Source: Bacteroides salyersiae WAL 10018 = DSM 18765 = JCM 12988 (lineage in GTDB: Bacteria; Bacteroidota; Bacteroidia; Bacteroidales; Bacteroidaceae). Taken from it: DNA of 64,000 bases. Location: NCBI RefSeq assembly GCF_000381365.1, contig NZ_KB905466.1, positions 2,361,029 through 2,425,028 of the forward strand, given 5' to 3'. The number at the start of each line of letters is the position of its first letter. Position 1 is the first letter of the stretch. The position numbers were made by a program, and so were the translations under genes. Of the stretch, positions 8,704 through 17,736 are shown piece by piece. The notes below the pieces were generated by a model. The model made no database searches. It was not told the DNA's origin and saw only the letters and a program-made list of their open reading frames with translations.

Positions 8704-8741
8704 TAGCCATATTCAATTAGAATACTTCAATAAATTTAGAA

Positions 8742-9329
8742 ATGGAAAAGATAAACAAAGAAATAGTTTTATTACTTATCAATGGTAGTCATTCTGCCTT
8801 TTCTAAAATATACGTAAAGTGTCACCGGCAATTCTTTCTACTGGCATTGCGTTATCTGAAATCAAAAGAAATGGCAGAGGATGCCGTACAATATTCATTC
8901 ATGAGACTGTGGGAAACCCGCACCCAGATTGACGTAGAGCAGGGAGTAGAACCTTATCTGTATGGAATCCTTAAAAACCACTTATTAAACACATATAAAT
9001 TCCATCAGTTAACCCTCGAAAAGAAAGAAGAAATCATATTGGGAATGCCACTTTTTGAAGAGGAGAATATCACACAAACCCTGTACAGGAAGCAACGGGA
9101 TGAAGCTATACGGAAAGCCTTGGCCTTATTGCCGCCACAAAAGCGCCGCATTTGCCAAATGAAAATTTTCGAAGGACTTTCCAATGCCGAGATAGCCCAG
9201 CAACTCAACATTACAGTAAATACGGTAAAAGTATCCTATTACAAAGCTATATTGTCATTGCGTGAAAGCCTCAACGAAAAAGATTTTATCTGTATTTGCA
9301 TGGTGTTGCTCAGCGCCTCTCTTTCTTGA
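8742..9329 (+). CDS. ECF sigma factor of PUL1
   Basis: RNA polymerase sigma factor of the extracytoplasmic-function group, 195 residues. Sigma region 2 lies at about 14-80 (AEDAVQYSFMRLWETR) and region 4 at about 120-175, with the helix-turn-helix GLSNAEIAQQLNITVNTVKVSYYKA. The C-terminus is short and hydrophobic (FICICMVLLSASLS), as is common in this Bacteroides family. It is followed after 131 bp by a FecR-type anti-sigma gene and then susC/susD, the standard arrangement in which substrate sensed by SusC releases the sigma factor. It should activate the PUL1 genes downstream. Confidence 0.93.
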   Translation: MEKINKEIVLLLINGSHSAFSKIYVKCHRQFFLLALRYLKSKEMAEDAVQYSFMRLWETRTQIDVEQGVEPYLYGILKNHLLNTYKFHQLTLEKKEEIILGMPLFEEENITQTLYRKQRDEAIRKALALLPPQKRRICQMKIFEGLSNAEIAQQLNITVNTVKVSYYKAILSLRESLNEKDFICICMVLLSASLS

Positions 9330-9460
9330 TTACACCCGCATCGAAGTGTTTATAAAAGTTAAACATCAAGAGTTGAGTAATACTTTCTTTCGCCAAGATT
9401 TTACTCTATATACAACGCAAGAGCAAACCATTTTTCTCTCTGCCACTTAAAACTAATAAA

Positions 9461-10465
9461 ATGACAACAGAAAACCATCATCCAATTACCGACGAAGACA
9501 TCCGCCTTTATTTATGCGATGCCTTGTCACCCGACCGGAGAGCAGAAATACGTCGATGGTTCGGTACCGAAGAAGGGCAGCGTTATCTATCGGAAGTAAT
9601 TGACGAGGATGTAGCCCGTATTCTGTCCGGAGAAGAACTGCATAGCTCAGAATCCATAGAGATACAACCGCTTCATATCGAGATTCCAACAGAAAAAAGC
9701 AAGAAACGCTTTCAACCGACAATCGGATGGTGGTTGCGCAGTATCGCCATATGGATACCGGCCATTTTATTATTAGCCACCGGAGGATACATGTATTACA
9801 ACCAGACACAATCTCCCCGCCTGGCCGAAATATATGTTCCTAAAGGAGATATCCAAACAATTATCTTTCAAGACGGCACCAAAGTCATACTGAACGCCGA
9901 CTCCCGGTTAAAGTACACACCCGGATTCAAATTATTCAGTCGCGAAGTAGAGTTAGAGGGAGAAGCTTACTTTGAAGTAACCAAAAACAAGATTCGTCCA
10001 TTCACAGTACACACTTCGGGAGTAGACATCAGAGTGCTGGGAACAAAATTCAATATCAAAGCATACAATGACGAATCGGATATCATTACTACTTTAAATC
10101 AAGGCCATGTCCGGGTCAGCGATATTCGGGGAAGAGCTTTAGAGCTATTTCCGGGAGAACAAATCGTTTATGAAAAGAAAAACGGGACAATGCATAAACG
10201 TACTCTCGAAAATGTCGCCGACTACTCGGGCTGGAAAACAAACAGCCTGTATTTTACAGATACCCGTCTGGATCATATCTCGAAAGAACTATCCCGCAAG
10301 TTCAATAAAGAAATTGTATTAATGGATCCGTCTTTGGAAAGCTCCATATACACAATATCTTTCAACAACATGCCATTAGATTCAATATTGGAAGATCTGA
10401 CCCGCATCTCTCCGGTCAGGTATGAAAAAATCAACGACAAGATACTAATATACAAAAGAAAATAA
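9461..10465 (+). CDS. FecR-family anti-sigma factor of PUL1
   Basis: Inner-membrane regulator that holds the ECF sigma factor and receives the SusC signal in the periplasm. The 334 residues show a cytoplasmic N-terminal part (1-90), one transmembrane helix (about 93-111), a FecR domain (about 124-215, with the family's DGTKVILNADSRL and EGEAYFEVT motifs) and a C-terminal DUF4974 region (about 268-330, LDHISKELSRKFNKEI) similar to a secretin/TonB short domain. It pairs with the sigma gene just upstream. A weak GTAAT...CTATATA arrangement at about 9377-9411 resembles the candidate ECF promoter seen in PUL2 and PUL3. Confidence 0.93.
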   Translation: MTTENHHPITDEDIRLYLCDALSPDRRAEIRRWFGTEEGQRYLSEVIDEDVARILSGEELHSSESIEIQPLHIEIPTEKSKKRFQPTIGWWLRSIAIWIPAILLLATGGYMYYNQTQSPRLAEIYVPKGDIQTIIFQDGTKVILNADSRLKYTPGFKLFSREVELEGEAYFEVTKNKIRPFTVHTSGVDIRVLGTKFNIKAYNDESDIITTLNQGHVRVSDIRGRALELFPGEQIVYEKKNGTMHKRTLENVADYSGWKTNSLYFTDTRLDHISKELSRKFNKEIVLMDPSLESSIYTISFNNMPLDSILEDLTRISPVRYEKINDKILIYKRK

Positions 10466-10470
10466 AAAGA

Positions 10471-10520
10471 GGTAGCCAATAAAGGAATAGGGCCCTTCCA
10501 TTGACTACCAGTTTCATTTT
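10471..10520 (+). terminator. Hairpin with T-run between fecR and susC of PUL1
   Basis: GGTAG (10471-10475) and CTACC (10505-10509), extended inward by CCAAT/ATTG and AAGG/CCTT pairing, form a long stem followed by a run of six T residues. It looks like an intrinsic terminator or attenuator that would set the susC level apart from that of the regulators. Confidence 0.6.
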
Positions 10521-10545
10521 TTAATATAAAATACAAAACAAAAGT

Positions 10546-13500
10546 ATGAAAATTTTGCCAGTTTTTATCAGAAGACGGGTGATAAGGATTCGTTTTTTAA
10601 ATTTTCTTAAAAAAGAATCACATTCATTCGTTTTAAGAGGTACAGTAGCCATGCTATTCCTTTTTAGCACAGGGATACTTTATGCTCAAAAGGTATCGGT
10701 ACGGTACAAAGACGTACCTTTAAAAAACGTATTAAACGACGTTGCCAAACAATCCAAGCTGCGCTTGGCATATAGTGGCAGCTTTACAGACTTATCAGTG
10801 AAAGTCTCGGTACAAGCATCCGGGAAAGATGTAAAAGAGGTACTCGCCGAACTCTCTCAAAAAACCAATGTAAATTTTGAGGTGCGTAACGGAAGTATTT
10901 ATATTTATATCAAGGAACCTCCTCAGAAAGAAAAAAAAGAGAAAGCAGGCTTCTCATTGTCCGGCACTGTTTATGACGAGAACAATCTTCCTCTGATAGG
11001 CGTCAATGTATTGATCAAAGGCACCACCAAAGGAACGAGTTCGAATATGGACGGCGAGTTCACCATAACAGCCGAAAAAGGAGACATTCTCGTGCTTTCT
11101 TATTTGGGCTATACATCGAAAGAACTGACGGTAAAAAACAAAGAACCGATGCGGATCGTAATGTCTGAAGATACCAAAGTACTTTCCGAGGTTGTGGTAA
11201 TCGGATACGGTGCAGTTCGTAAAACAGATGTGACGGGTGCCATCTCCAGCATAAAGATGGATGATCTGAGTATCACCACACCGACACTCGAACAGGCGCT
11301 GGTAGGTCACGCTGCCGGTGTCGAGATCAAACAGACATCGGGAAGTCCGGGCGAAGGTTTATCATTGCGGGTCCGTGGGGTAAGCTCCATCAATGCCGGC
11401 TCGGAACCGCTTTACGTAGTCGACGGATTTCCGACATCCAAAGATGTATATATCAATCCGAACGATGTAGCTTCCATAGAAGTGCTAAAGGACGCAGCAT
11501 CTGCAGCTATATATGGTTCACGTGCTGCCGGAGGTGTTGTTTTAATAACCACCAAACGGGGTACAAACAGCGGACGTGCAAAAGTAGAGTATGATTTTCA
11601 ATATGGTTTTCAACAGGTAGATCACAAAATAAAAATGCTGGATGCTTATGGCATGCGCGACTTATCGATAGAATGCGCCAACAATGCCTATCGCGACTGG
11701 TGTACCAAAAACGGAAAAGAATACAATCCGTTACACAACAACGAATACCGCATGTCCGTAGCCGGGGCAACCAGTGGAAAAATTTTCCAGATACCGGACA
11801 TCTTCTTTGATTTCACCACAGGGCAACCTGTAGAACCGGCTTATAACACAGACTGGCAGGATGCCATATTCTCCACGGCTCCTATAATGAAACATAATCT
11901 GAACATTACCGGTGGTAGTGACCGCATCAGATACATGGCCAGTGCCGGATATATGGAACAGGACGGTATCATCGCTCCTTCTTATCACCACCGGTTCACA
12001 ACACGTTTCAACATCGACGGCAAGCTGACCGACCGGTTAAGTATAGGTGTCAATACTTCGGCCTCCTATACGAAAAACCGGATTGTACAGGCCGAAGGCC
12101 GCCATTACAATGACGGTATCATCATGAGTGCCCTTGTCATGTTCCCACAGTTTCCGGTATACAACACAGACGGCTCGTATGCCGTAGACCAACAAATGCA
12201 GTATGCAAAGAAATATTCGGTAGCACCGGCCGAGAATCCGGTAGCCTTAGCACATGAGATTGAAGATTATCAGAAAAGATACATGTCTTCTGTTTCCGGC
12301 TATCTCGAACTGGAAGTTATAAAGGGGCTAAAAGCGAAAGTGTATTCCGGAATGCAGTATATATCCCAAACAGAAAGCTACTACCGTCCGTCTACAGTCG
12401 GAGGCACCATTATGAATACCGACGGGACAACGGCAGGTAGCGGATATGTAGGCGATCAACGGCTCTCACGTGCTTCCTACAGCACACAGACCAATCTCGA
12501 CTGGATACTGGAAGCAACGCTTAATTACAACCGCACATTCGGAGATCACGGGATCAATATTCTGGGTGGTTATTCCATGCAAGAAAAAGTATACGACAAT
12601 TCTTCCATCGGGGCCCGTAACTTTGTAGACGATACCATTCGGGAATTAAGTGCCCACGGCACAGCTCCCGGAGACAGTTGGGGAGATACCGACAAATTCG
12701 ACTGGGCCATGATGTCTGTATTCGGACGTGTGGTATATTCGTGGAAAGACCGCTATACATTCACCGGTTCGTTACGCGGCGACGGCTCTTCCCGTTTTGG
12801 AAAGGACAATCGCTGGGGAATATTCCCGTCTGTTGCCTTGGGATGGAACCTGTCGAACGAAGAATTCTGGACCAACCATATCGGCGAAAACTTCGGTGCC
12901 AAATTGAGAGTTAGCTGGGGTATCAGCGGTAATAACAACATTGGCAATTACGAACATGTAGGCTACATGAGTAATTTAGGCGGTTACGTATTAGGGGGGC
13001 AGATAGTACCAACCCGCTATCCGAGCGCTTTCGTCGACAATCTGTTAGGATGGGAAAAAACAGACCAATATAATGTCGGAATGGATTTGAGTTTTCTGAG
13101 AAATCGTCTCACACTGTCCGCCAATTATTATAACAGTATCTCGAACGACCTGCTGTTCAACAAACCGATATCCGCCATTGCCGGAGCGACACAATATAAA
13201 TCGAATCTATCCAATGCCAAAATACGCAACACCGGTTTTGACATACAAGTCGACGGACGTATTTTAACCGGCCCTGTCACCTGGAATGTCGGTGCAAACC
13301 TTTCTCTGAACCGGAACAAGGTACTCTCGTTGCCCGATTCTCAATCCATTGTCAGTATCGGAGAAAGAAGTGCCATCAGCCACATTACCATGGTTGGAAA
13401 GCCGATCGGTTCTTTTTATGGCCTGAACAGTCTCGGAGTCATTTCGGAAGAAGAGTATCAACGTATTCTGGTAGACAAACAACACATCGGTGAAGAAGGT

Positions 13501-14130
13501 TACCAACTGACCGGTCCGGCCGTATGGAACTATGAAAATGTACAGCCGGGAGATGCAAAATGGAAAGACGTAAACAATGACGGTAAAATTACGGATGACG
13601 ACCGGGAAATATTAGGAGACAACTACCCCGACTTCACCTACGGCTTCAGCACCAACATCAGCTATAAAGGAGTGAGCCTGAGCGCCTCTTTCTCCGGTGT
13701 ACAAGGAGCACAAGTCATCAGTTTCCAGAATTACTATCTCCTGAACATGGAAGGCACCTGCAATCAGTTTGCATTGGCCGCCGACCGTTACAACTCCGTA
13801 ACCAACCCTGATCCGGCCATGTATCGTGCCAACATTGCCACTACCAACAAAAACACTTATGGAGTTTCATCTTACATGGTAAATGATGCATCCTATTTCC
13901 GTTGCACTAACATAACCTTAAATTACAACCTGCCTCAGAAATGGGTAGAAAAAATAAAATTAAGGGGTGTATCGCTTTTTGCCTCCATCGATAATGCGTT
14001 TACGATCACCGATTATATCGGTTATAATCCGGATGTAAGTTATAAATCGGGTAATTTGATGCCCGGCTTCGATTGGGGAACTTACCCTCTCTCACGAGCT
14101 TATAATTTCGGTTGTAAATTATCATTCTAA
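10546..14130 (+). CDS. SusC-type TonB-dependent outer membrane transporter of PUL1 (with STN domain)
   Basis: Imports glycan fragments across the outer membrane with energy from TonB and, through its N-terminal domain, signals to FecR. The 1194-residue protein has a long signal region ending in LYAQ near residue 48, an STN domain (about 57-120), a carboxypeptidase-regulatory-like domain (about 136-213), a region just after it containing EVVVIGYG, a plug (about 220-345, LYVVDGFPTSKDVYINPNDVASIEVLKDAASAAIYGSRAAGG) and a beta-barrel ending in aromatic F. The STN domain marks it as a transducer-type SusC working with the upstream sigma/FecR pair. The susD partner starts 16 bp downstream. The substrate is not evident from this gene; the neighbours suggest a phosphorylated amino-sugar glycan. 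Confidence 0.95.
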   Translation: MKILPVFIRRRVIRIRFLNFLKKESHSFVLRGTVAMLFLFSTGILYAQKVSVRYKDVPLKNVLNDVAKQSKLRLAYSGSFTDLSVKVSVQASGKDVKEVLAELSQKTNVNFEVRNGSIYIYIKEPPQKEKKEKAGFSLSGTVYDENNLPLIGVNVLIKGTTKGTSSNMDGEFTITAEKGDILVLSYLGYTSKELTVKNKEPMRIVMSEDTKVLSEVVVIGYGAVRKTDVTGAISSIKMDDLSITTPTLEQALVGHAAGVEIKQTSGSPGEGLSLRVRGVSSINAGSEPLYVVDGFPTSKDVYINPNDVASIEVLKDAASAAIYGSRAAGGVVLITTKRGTNSGRAKVEYDFQYGFQQVDHKIKMLDAYGMRDLSIECANNAYRDWCTKNGKEYNPLHNNEYRMSVAGATSGKIFQIPDIFFDFTTGQPVEPAYNTDWQDAIFSTAPIMKHNLNITGGSDRIRYMASAGYMEQDGIIAPSYHHRFTTRFNIDGKLTDRLSIGVNTSASYTKNRIVQAEGRHYNDGIIMSALVMFPQFPVYNTDGSYAVDQQMQYAKKYSVAPAENPVALAHEIEDYQKRYMSSVSGYLELEVIKGLKAKVYSGMQYISQTESYYRPSTVGGTIMNTDGTTAGSGYVGDQRLSRASYSTQTNLDWILEATLNYNRTFGDHGINILGGYSMQEKVYDNSSIGARNFVDDTIRELSAHGTAPGDSWGDTDKFDWAMMSVFGRVVYSWKDRYTFTGSLRGDGSSRFGKDNRWGIFPSVALGWNLSNEEFWTNHIGENFGAKLRVSWGISGNNNIGNYEHVGYMSNLGGYVLGGQIVPTRYPSAFVDNLLGWEKTDQYNVGMDLSFLRNRLTLSANYYNSISNDLLFNKPISAIAGATQYKSNLSNAKIRNTGFDIQVDGRILTGPVTWNVGANLSLNRNKVLSLPDSQSIVSIGERSAISHITMVGKPIGSFYGLNSLGVISEEEYQRILVDKQHIGEEGYQLTGPAVWNYENVQPGDAKWKDVNNDGKITDDDREILGDNYPDFTYGFSTNISYKGVSLSASFSGVQGAQVISFQNYYLLNMEGTCNQFALAADRYNSVTNPDPAMYRANIATTNKNTYGVSSYMVNDASYFRCTNITLNYNLPQKWVEKIKLRGVSLFASIDNAFTITDYIGYNPDVSYKSGNLMPGFDWGTYPLSRAYNFGCKLSF

Positions 14131-14145
14131 AAACAAAGCTGCATT

Positions 14146-15624
14146 ATGAAAAGAATAAAATCAATAAAGAATATAATCCTCCTCGGCTACCTGATTATCG
14201 GGTTTACTTCCTGTGACTTTCTGGACCGTTCGGATCCCGACAAATTGAACAAAAACGATTTCTATAAAACGGAAAACGATATGTATCAGGCATTAAACGC
14301 AGCCTACGACGGATTAAAAACAAACTATTACAACAACATGTACTACTGGACCGAAATCAGATCCGACAATACGACTTTGGCATCTAAAACAGCCAATTCG
14401 GGCATATACAATGATTTCGATGTATACAACCTTACATCCAGTAATGCAGAGGTACAACGGGCCTGGTACGGAATGTTTACCTGTGTCCACCGAAGCAATG
14501 TAGTGCTCGACTATATCGATAATGTACCGATGGACGACGAAAAGAAAAGCCAGTACAAAGCAGAAGCCCGTTTCTTACGTGCCTTGTCTTACTACAACCT
14601 GTCGCAACTGTTCGGAGATGTTCCTATCGTAGACAAGCAACTAAACAGTGAAGCAGAAGTCCTCAAATACGGACGGCGCCCGATAGCGGAAGTCTATGAT
14701 TTCATTGTAAAAGACCTGAAATTCGTAACACAAAGCCAACTGCCCGACAATTGGGGATTTGACGGAAGTAATCCCAACTTCGGACGCGCCTCAAAAACGG
14801 CCGGATATGCTTTATTAGGTAAAGTATACCTCACAATGGCCAAACGACTGAACAACGGCGCTACCCAAGATTACCTCCAACTGGCAAAAGAGGCTCTCGA
14901 TGCCGCTTATAGTGCACGGCCATTCGGAGAACTGAAAGACATTGCATACGGCAAAGTATTCGGAGTAGCCAATATTACCTGCAACGAAATCATCTTTCAA
15001 GTAATGTATCTGCAAGGAACAGACGAAGGCTCTTATTTTGCTAAAAATTTCCAACCTCTCAGCGCCACAGGAATCATTTCGCAATCACAGGGTTTGGGAG
15101 ACAATATTCCGGAAAACGACCTGATTCAGGAGTATGAAACCGGCGATATGCGCAAAGTCGTCTCCTATAAAACATATGGAACTACCCCTTACGTAAACAA
15201 ATATGTAGATTTGGGAGATTCCCAAGGACGTGGCGGTTCTTGCTGGATCGTACTTCGTTATGCCGATGTCATCCTGATGCTTGCCGAAGTAAATGAAGCT
15301 CTCGGACTCGAACCCGAAGCCATAACCTATATAGATATGATCCGTACCCGTGCCAAACTCAAATCCTATGAGCAGGCCCCGGAATCTTACAAAAACGACT
15401 ACCCGACAATAAAGGATGTCATCTTGCATGAGCGACGTATCGAGTTGGCTTTCGAAAATCATCGTTGGTTCGACCTTCTCCGTTTCTATAAACCGGACGA
15501 TTTAGTAAAATTCTTAAATGACAAATCGGTACAAGGATGTTCCAAGCGTGATTTATTGCTTCCTATACCGTGGCGGGAAGTATCTATAAACCCATCCGGG
15601 ATGTATCAGAACGACGGATACTAA
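14146..15624 (+). CDS. SusD-type glycan-binding lipoprotein of PUL1
   Basis: Outer-surface lid/binding partner of the adjacent SusC. The 492-residue protein has a lipoprotein signal with lipidation Cys23 (GFTSC) followed by DFLD, the RagB/SusD N-terminal motif region (EARFLRALSYYNLSQLFGDVPI at about 140-161) and the C-terminal SusD motif ERRIELAFENHRWFDLLRF at about 431-449. It lies 16 bp after susC. The end of the protein (LLPIPWREVSINP) is typical. Confidence 0.95.
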   Translation: MKRIKSIKNIILLGYLIIGFTSCDFLDRSDPDKLNKNDFYKTENDMYQALNAAYDGLKTNYYNNMYYWTEIRSDNTTLASKTANSGIYNDFDVYNLTSSNAEVQRAWYGMFTCVHRSNVVLDYIDNVPMDDEKKSQYKAEARFLRALSYYNLSQLFGDVPIVDKQLNSEAEVLKYGRRPIAEVYDFIVKDLKFVTQSQLPDNWGFDGSNPNFGRASKTAGYALLGKVYLTMAKRLNNGATQDYLQLAKEALDAAYSARPFGELKDIAYGKVFGVANITCNEIIFQVMYLQGTDEGSYFAKNFQPLSATGIISQSQGLGDNIPENDLIQEYETGDMRKVVSYKTYGTTPYVNKYVDLGDSQGRGGSCWIVLRYADVILMLAEVNEALGLEPEAITYIDMIRTRAKLKSYEQAPESYKNDYPTIKDVILHERRIELAFENHRWFDLLRFYKPDDLVKFLNDKSVQGCSKRDLLLPIPWREVSINPSGMYQNDGY

Positions 15625-15659
15625 GATCCGGATAACCTCTATTTAAAAACTTTTCCGCA

Positions 15660-15673
15660 GGGAGTCAACTCCC
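15660..15673 (+). terminator. Short hairpin after susD of PUL1
   Basis: GGGAGT-ca-ACTCCC is a tight stem-loop in the 93-bp gap before the next gene. No U-run follows, so it may be an RNA processing or stabilising element rather than a terminator. Confidence 0.35.
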
Positions 15674-15717
15674 TCTGTTGGCCCTTGCTATACCTATAAA
15701 TTAAAAACATTACAATT

Positions 15718-17670
15718 ATGAGAACAAAAGTATTCCTTTTCACAGCACTGGTAATGAACTGTTTAACCGGTTTCTCCCAGAAATATTTATGGAACAGTCA
15801 ATTTGGTATCGCCGATACAGAAACTTCTGCAAAAAGCATGGCGATAGACACTGATAACAATGCATACCTCACAGGAAACTTTACCGGAGCAGAAATGACA
15901 ATCGGAAATAAGGAGGTAACGGGAGCCTCAATGGTAATGGATGCATATGTCGCAAAATTTACCCCGAACAATCAATGTGTATTTGCCTCATCAATCAAAA
16001 GCTCTTCCGGTTCGATCCTTGTACAAAGTATTGCTGCAGATGCATCGGGCAATTCATTTGTGGCAGGTAACTTCGAATCGGACGCGGAGATCACCGAAAC
16101 ATTAAAAATAGAATCCGACTATAAAGATTTCTTCATCGCCAAATACGATGCCACAGGAAATCCTCTCTGGCTAAAAGGAACCACTTCGGGGATAGAGCCT
16201 GTCATCAAGAGTATAGCGGTAAATCCAAACGACGGCAGTTTTGCCATCACGGGAGCTTTCACCGGAAACTTAAACATAGAAATGAACGGAGGTGAACACG
16301 AAATCTCATCCGGCAATTCCGAACTCGCTTTCTTCATTGCTAAATACGACAATAATGCTAATCTGATTTGGGCGAAAACAATGTCGGGAAACGGCACCGG
16401 GACAGGAAATCTTATTTCCATAGACGAAAAGGGAGATATTTATGCAGTCGGTACATTTAGCGGGACCATCCAATTCGAAACACAGTCCATGACAGCAGCT
16501 TCTGTAGAAAATACCGATAATTTCCTTGTGAAATATGCAGCCGACGGAAGTATGGCCTGGGCACGCAGCCTAAAGGGCAGTAAGTTGGATGATATCAATG
16601 CGATGGATGTAGCCAACCATCAAGTGGTAATCGGTGGAGTGATACGAAGCGAAGACCTTGCGGTGGATAATGCTCCCGGCATCCTTATGAAGACTTTGGA
16701 CACTACGGGAACGTGGAACAGCATGCTCATTATTTCTTTCGACACCGACGGAAATTATCAATGGAATTATATAGCAGGCAGTAGCAACCAACCGACCGAT
16801 GTGAAAACGATTGCCATCGAAAAGGACGGTTCGATATGGAATGCCGGTACAACCTTCGGCACATATTATTTCAATCCGGATGCAGAAGATGAAGCGAAAC
16901 AATTCCCTTCTAAAGCTAAAGGAGGACAGGATATGTATCTGATGAAACTGTCGTCGAAAGGGGAAGTGTTGATAGGACACCGTGTGGGAGATGCAACCAA
17001 GGAAGGAGCAATGGCAATGGCGGTAGGTAACGAAGGCATCTTGTACGTAGCCGACATGGTATCTACCCGTAGCGGTGCTACGGCTTCCCCTGTCAATCTA
17101 TTCGGTGATCCCATTACAGTGCCGACCATTGGTACTGCATACAGTGTCGCCCTATTGTGTTATCAGCAGATCTACGCCACACCTGCCGTCCTGCCGAATG
17201 CAGTGCCCGGAACAGCATTCAGCCAGATAATCAATGCCGAAAATGCAAATGGAGATGCCGAATTTACATTATATTGCGGCACACTCCCCGAAGGGTTCAC
17301 CCTAAACCCGACCACCGGGGAACTAAGCGGTACAAGCACCGTCACAGGAAGCTATCCGATTGTCGTCTGTATGAAAGATGCCGACGGAAATACGGGATTT
17401 GCAGAATACCTTCTCAACGTCTCTACCGGTACCGGATTAGAAGATTACCGGCAGGAGGCAGTCAGGGTATGGGGAGACCACGGCGCTATCGAGATATTAA
17501 CCGGCACATCCAGTTACCGGGTAATGATATTCGACCTTTCCGGCAGACTGGTAAAACAAGAGCATTTGCAAGGCAACGAACGTTATTCTCTGGAAAACGG
17601 TATCTATACAGTAGTAATGGAAGACAACATCTCAGGCAAACAGTCTGTATACAAGGCAAGCGTCTATTAA
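15718..17670 (+). CDS. Secreted beta-propeller-like repeat protein with Ig-like and C-terminal sorting-type domains (PUL1)
   Basis: A 650-residue exported protein (signal peptide ending near GFSQ, residue 21). Repeated units of the SBBP type (IAKYDATGNPLWLK, IAKYDNNANLIWAKT, LVKYAADGSMAWARS) recur about every 60-80 residues, suggesting a beta-propeller. A putative Ig-like domain with TLPEGFTLNPTTGELSG lies at about 500-570. The last 70 residues contain VMIFDLSGRLVKQ, resembling the type A sorting domain of the type IX secretion system. It follows susD, so it is probably a surface glycan-binding protein, which is inference. It is a paralogue of the next gene. Confidence 0.75.
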   Translation: MRTKVFLFTALVMNCLTGFSQKYLWNSQFGIADTETSAKSMAIDTDNNAYLTGNFTGAEMTIGNKEVTGASMVMDAYVAKFTPNNQCVFASSIKSSSGSILVQSIAADASGNSFVAGNFESDAEITETLKIESDYKDFFIAKYDATGNPLWLKGTTSGIEPVIKSIAVNPNDGSFAITGAFTGNLNIEMNGGEHEISSGNSELAFFIAKYDNNANLIWAKTMSGNGTGTGNLISIDEKGDIYAVGTFSGTIQFETQSMTAASVENTDNFLVKYAADGSMAWARSLKGSKLDDINAMDVANHQVVIGGVIRSEDLAVDNAPGILMKTLDTTGTWNSMLIISFDTDGNYQWNYIAGSSNQPTDVKTIAIEKDGSIWNAGTTFGTYYFNPDAEDEAKQFPSKAKGGQDMYLMKLSSKGEVLIGHRVGDATKEGAMAMAVGNEGILYVADMVSTRSGATASPVNLFGDPITVPTIGTAYSVALLCYQQIYATPAVLPNAVPGTAFSQIINAENANGDAEFTLYCGTLPEGFTLNPTTGELSGTSTVTGSYPIVVCMKDADGNTGFAEYLLNVSTGTGLEDYRQEAVRVWGDHGAIEILTGTSSYRVMIFDLSGRLVKQEHLQGNERYSLENGIYTVVMEDNISGKQSVYKASVY

Positions 17671-17688
17671 TATTAACCCATGGGGAAA

Positions 17689-17712
17689 ATGCCTGGTGCA
17701 ATGTCCGGGCAT
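17689..17712 (+). terminator. Hairpin between the two repeat-protein genes
   Basis: ATGCCTGG (17689-17696) pairs with CCGGGCAT (17705-17712), one G-T wobble, 8-nt loop, followed by CCCTTTCTTT. It lies before the chosen ATG 17737, so the upstream ATG at 17680 probably is not used. Confidence 0.5.
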
Positions 17713-17736
17713 CCCTTTCTTTATGACATGTATATC

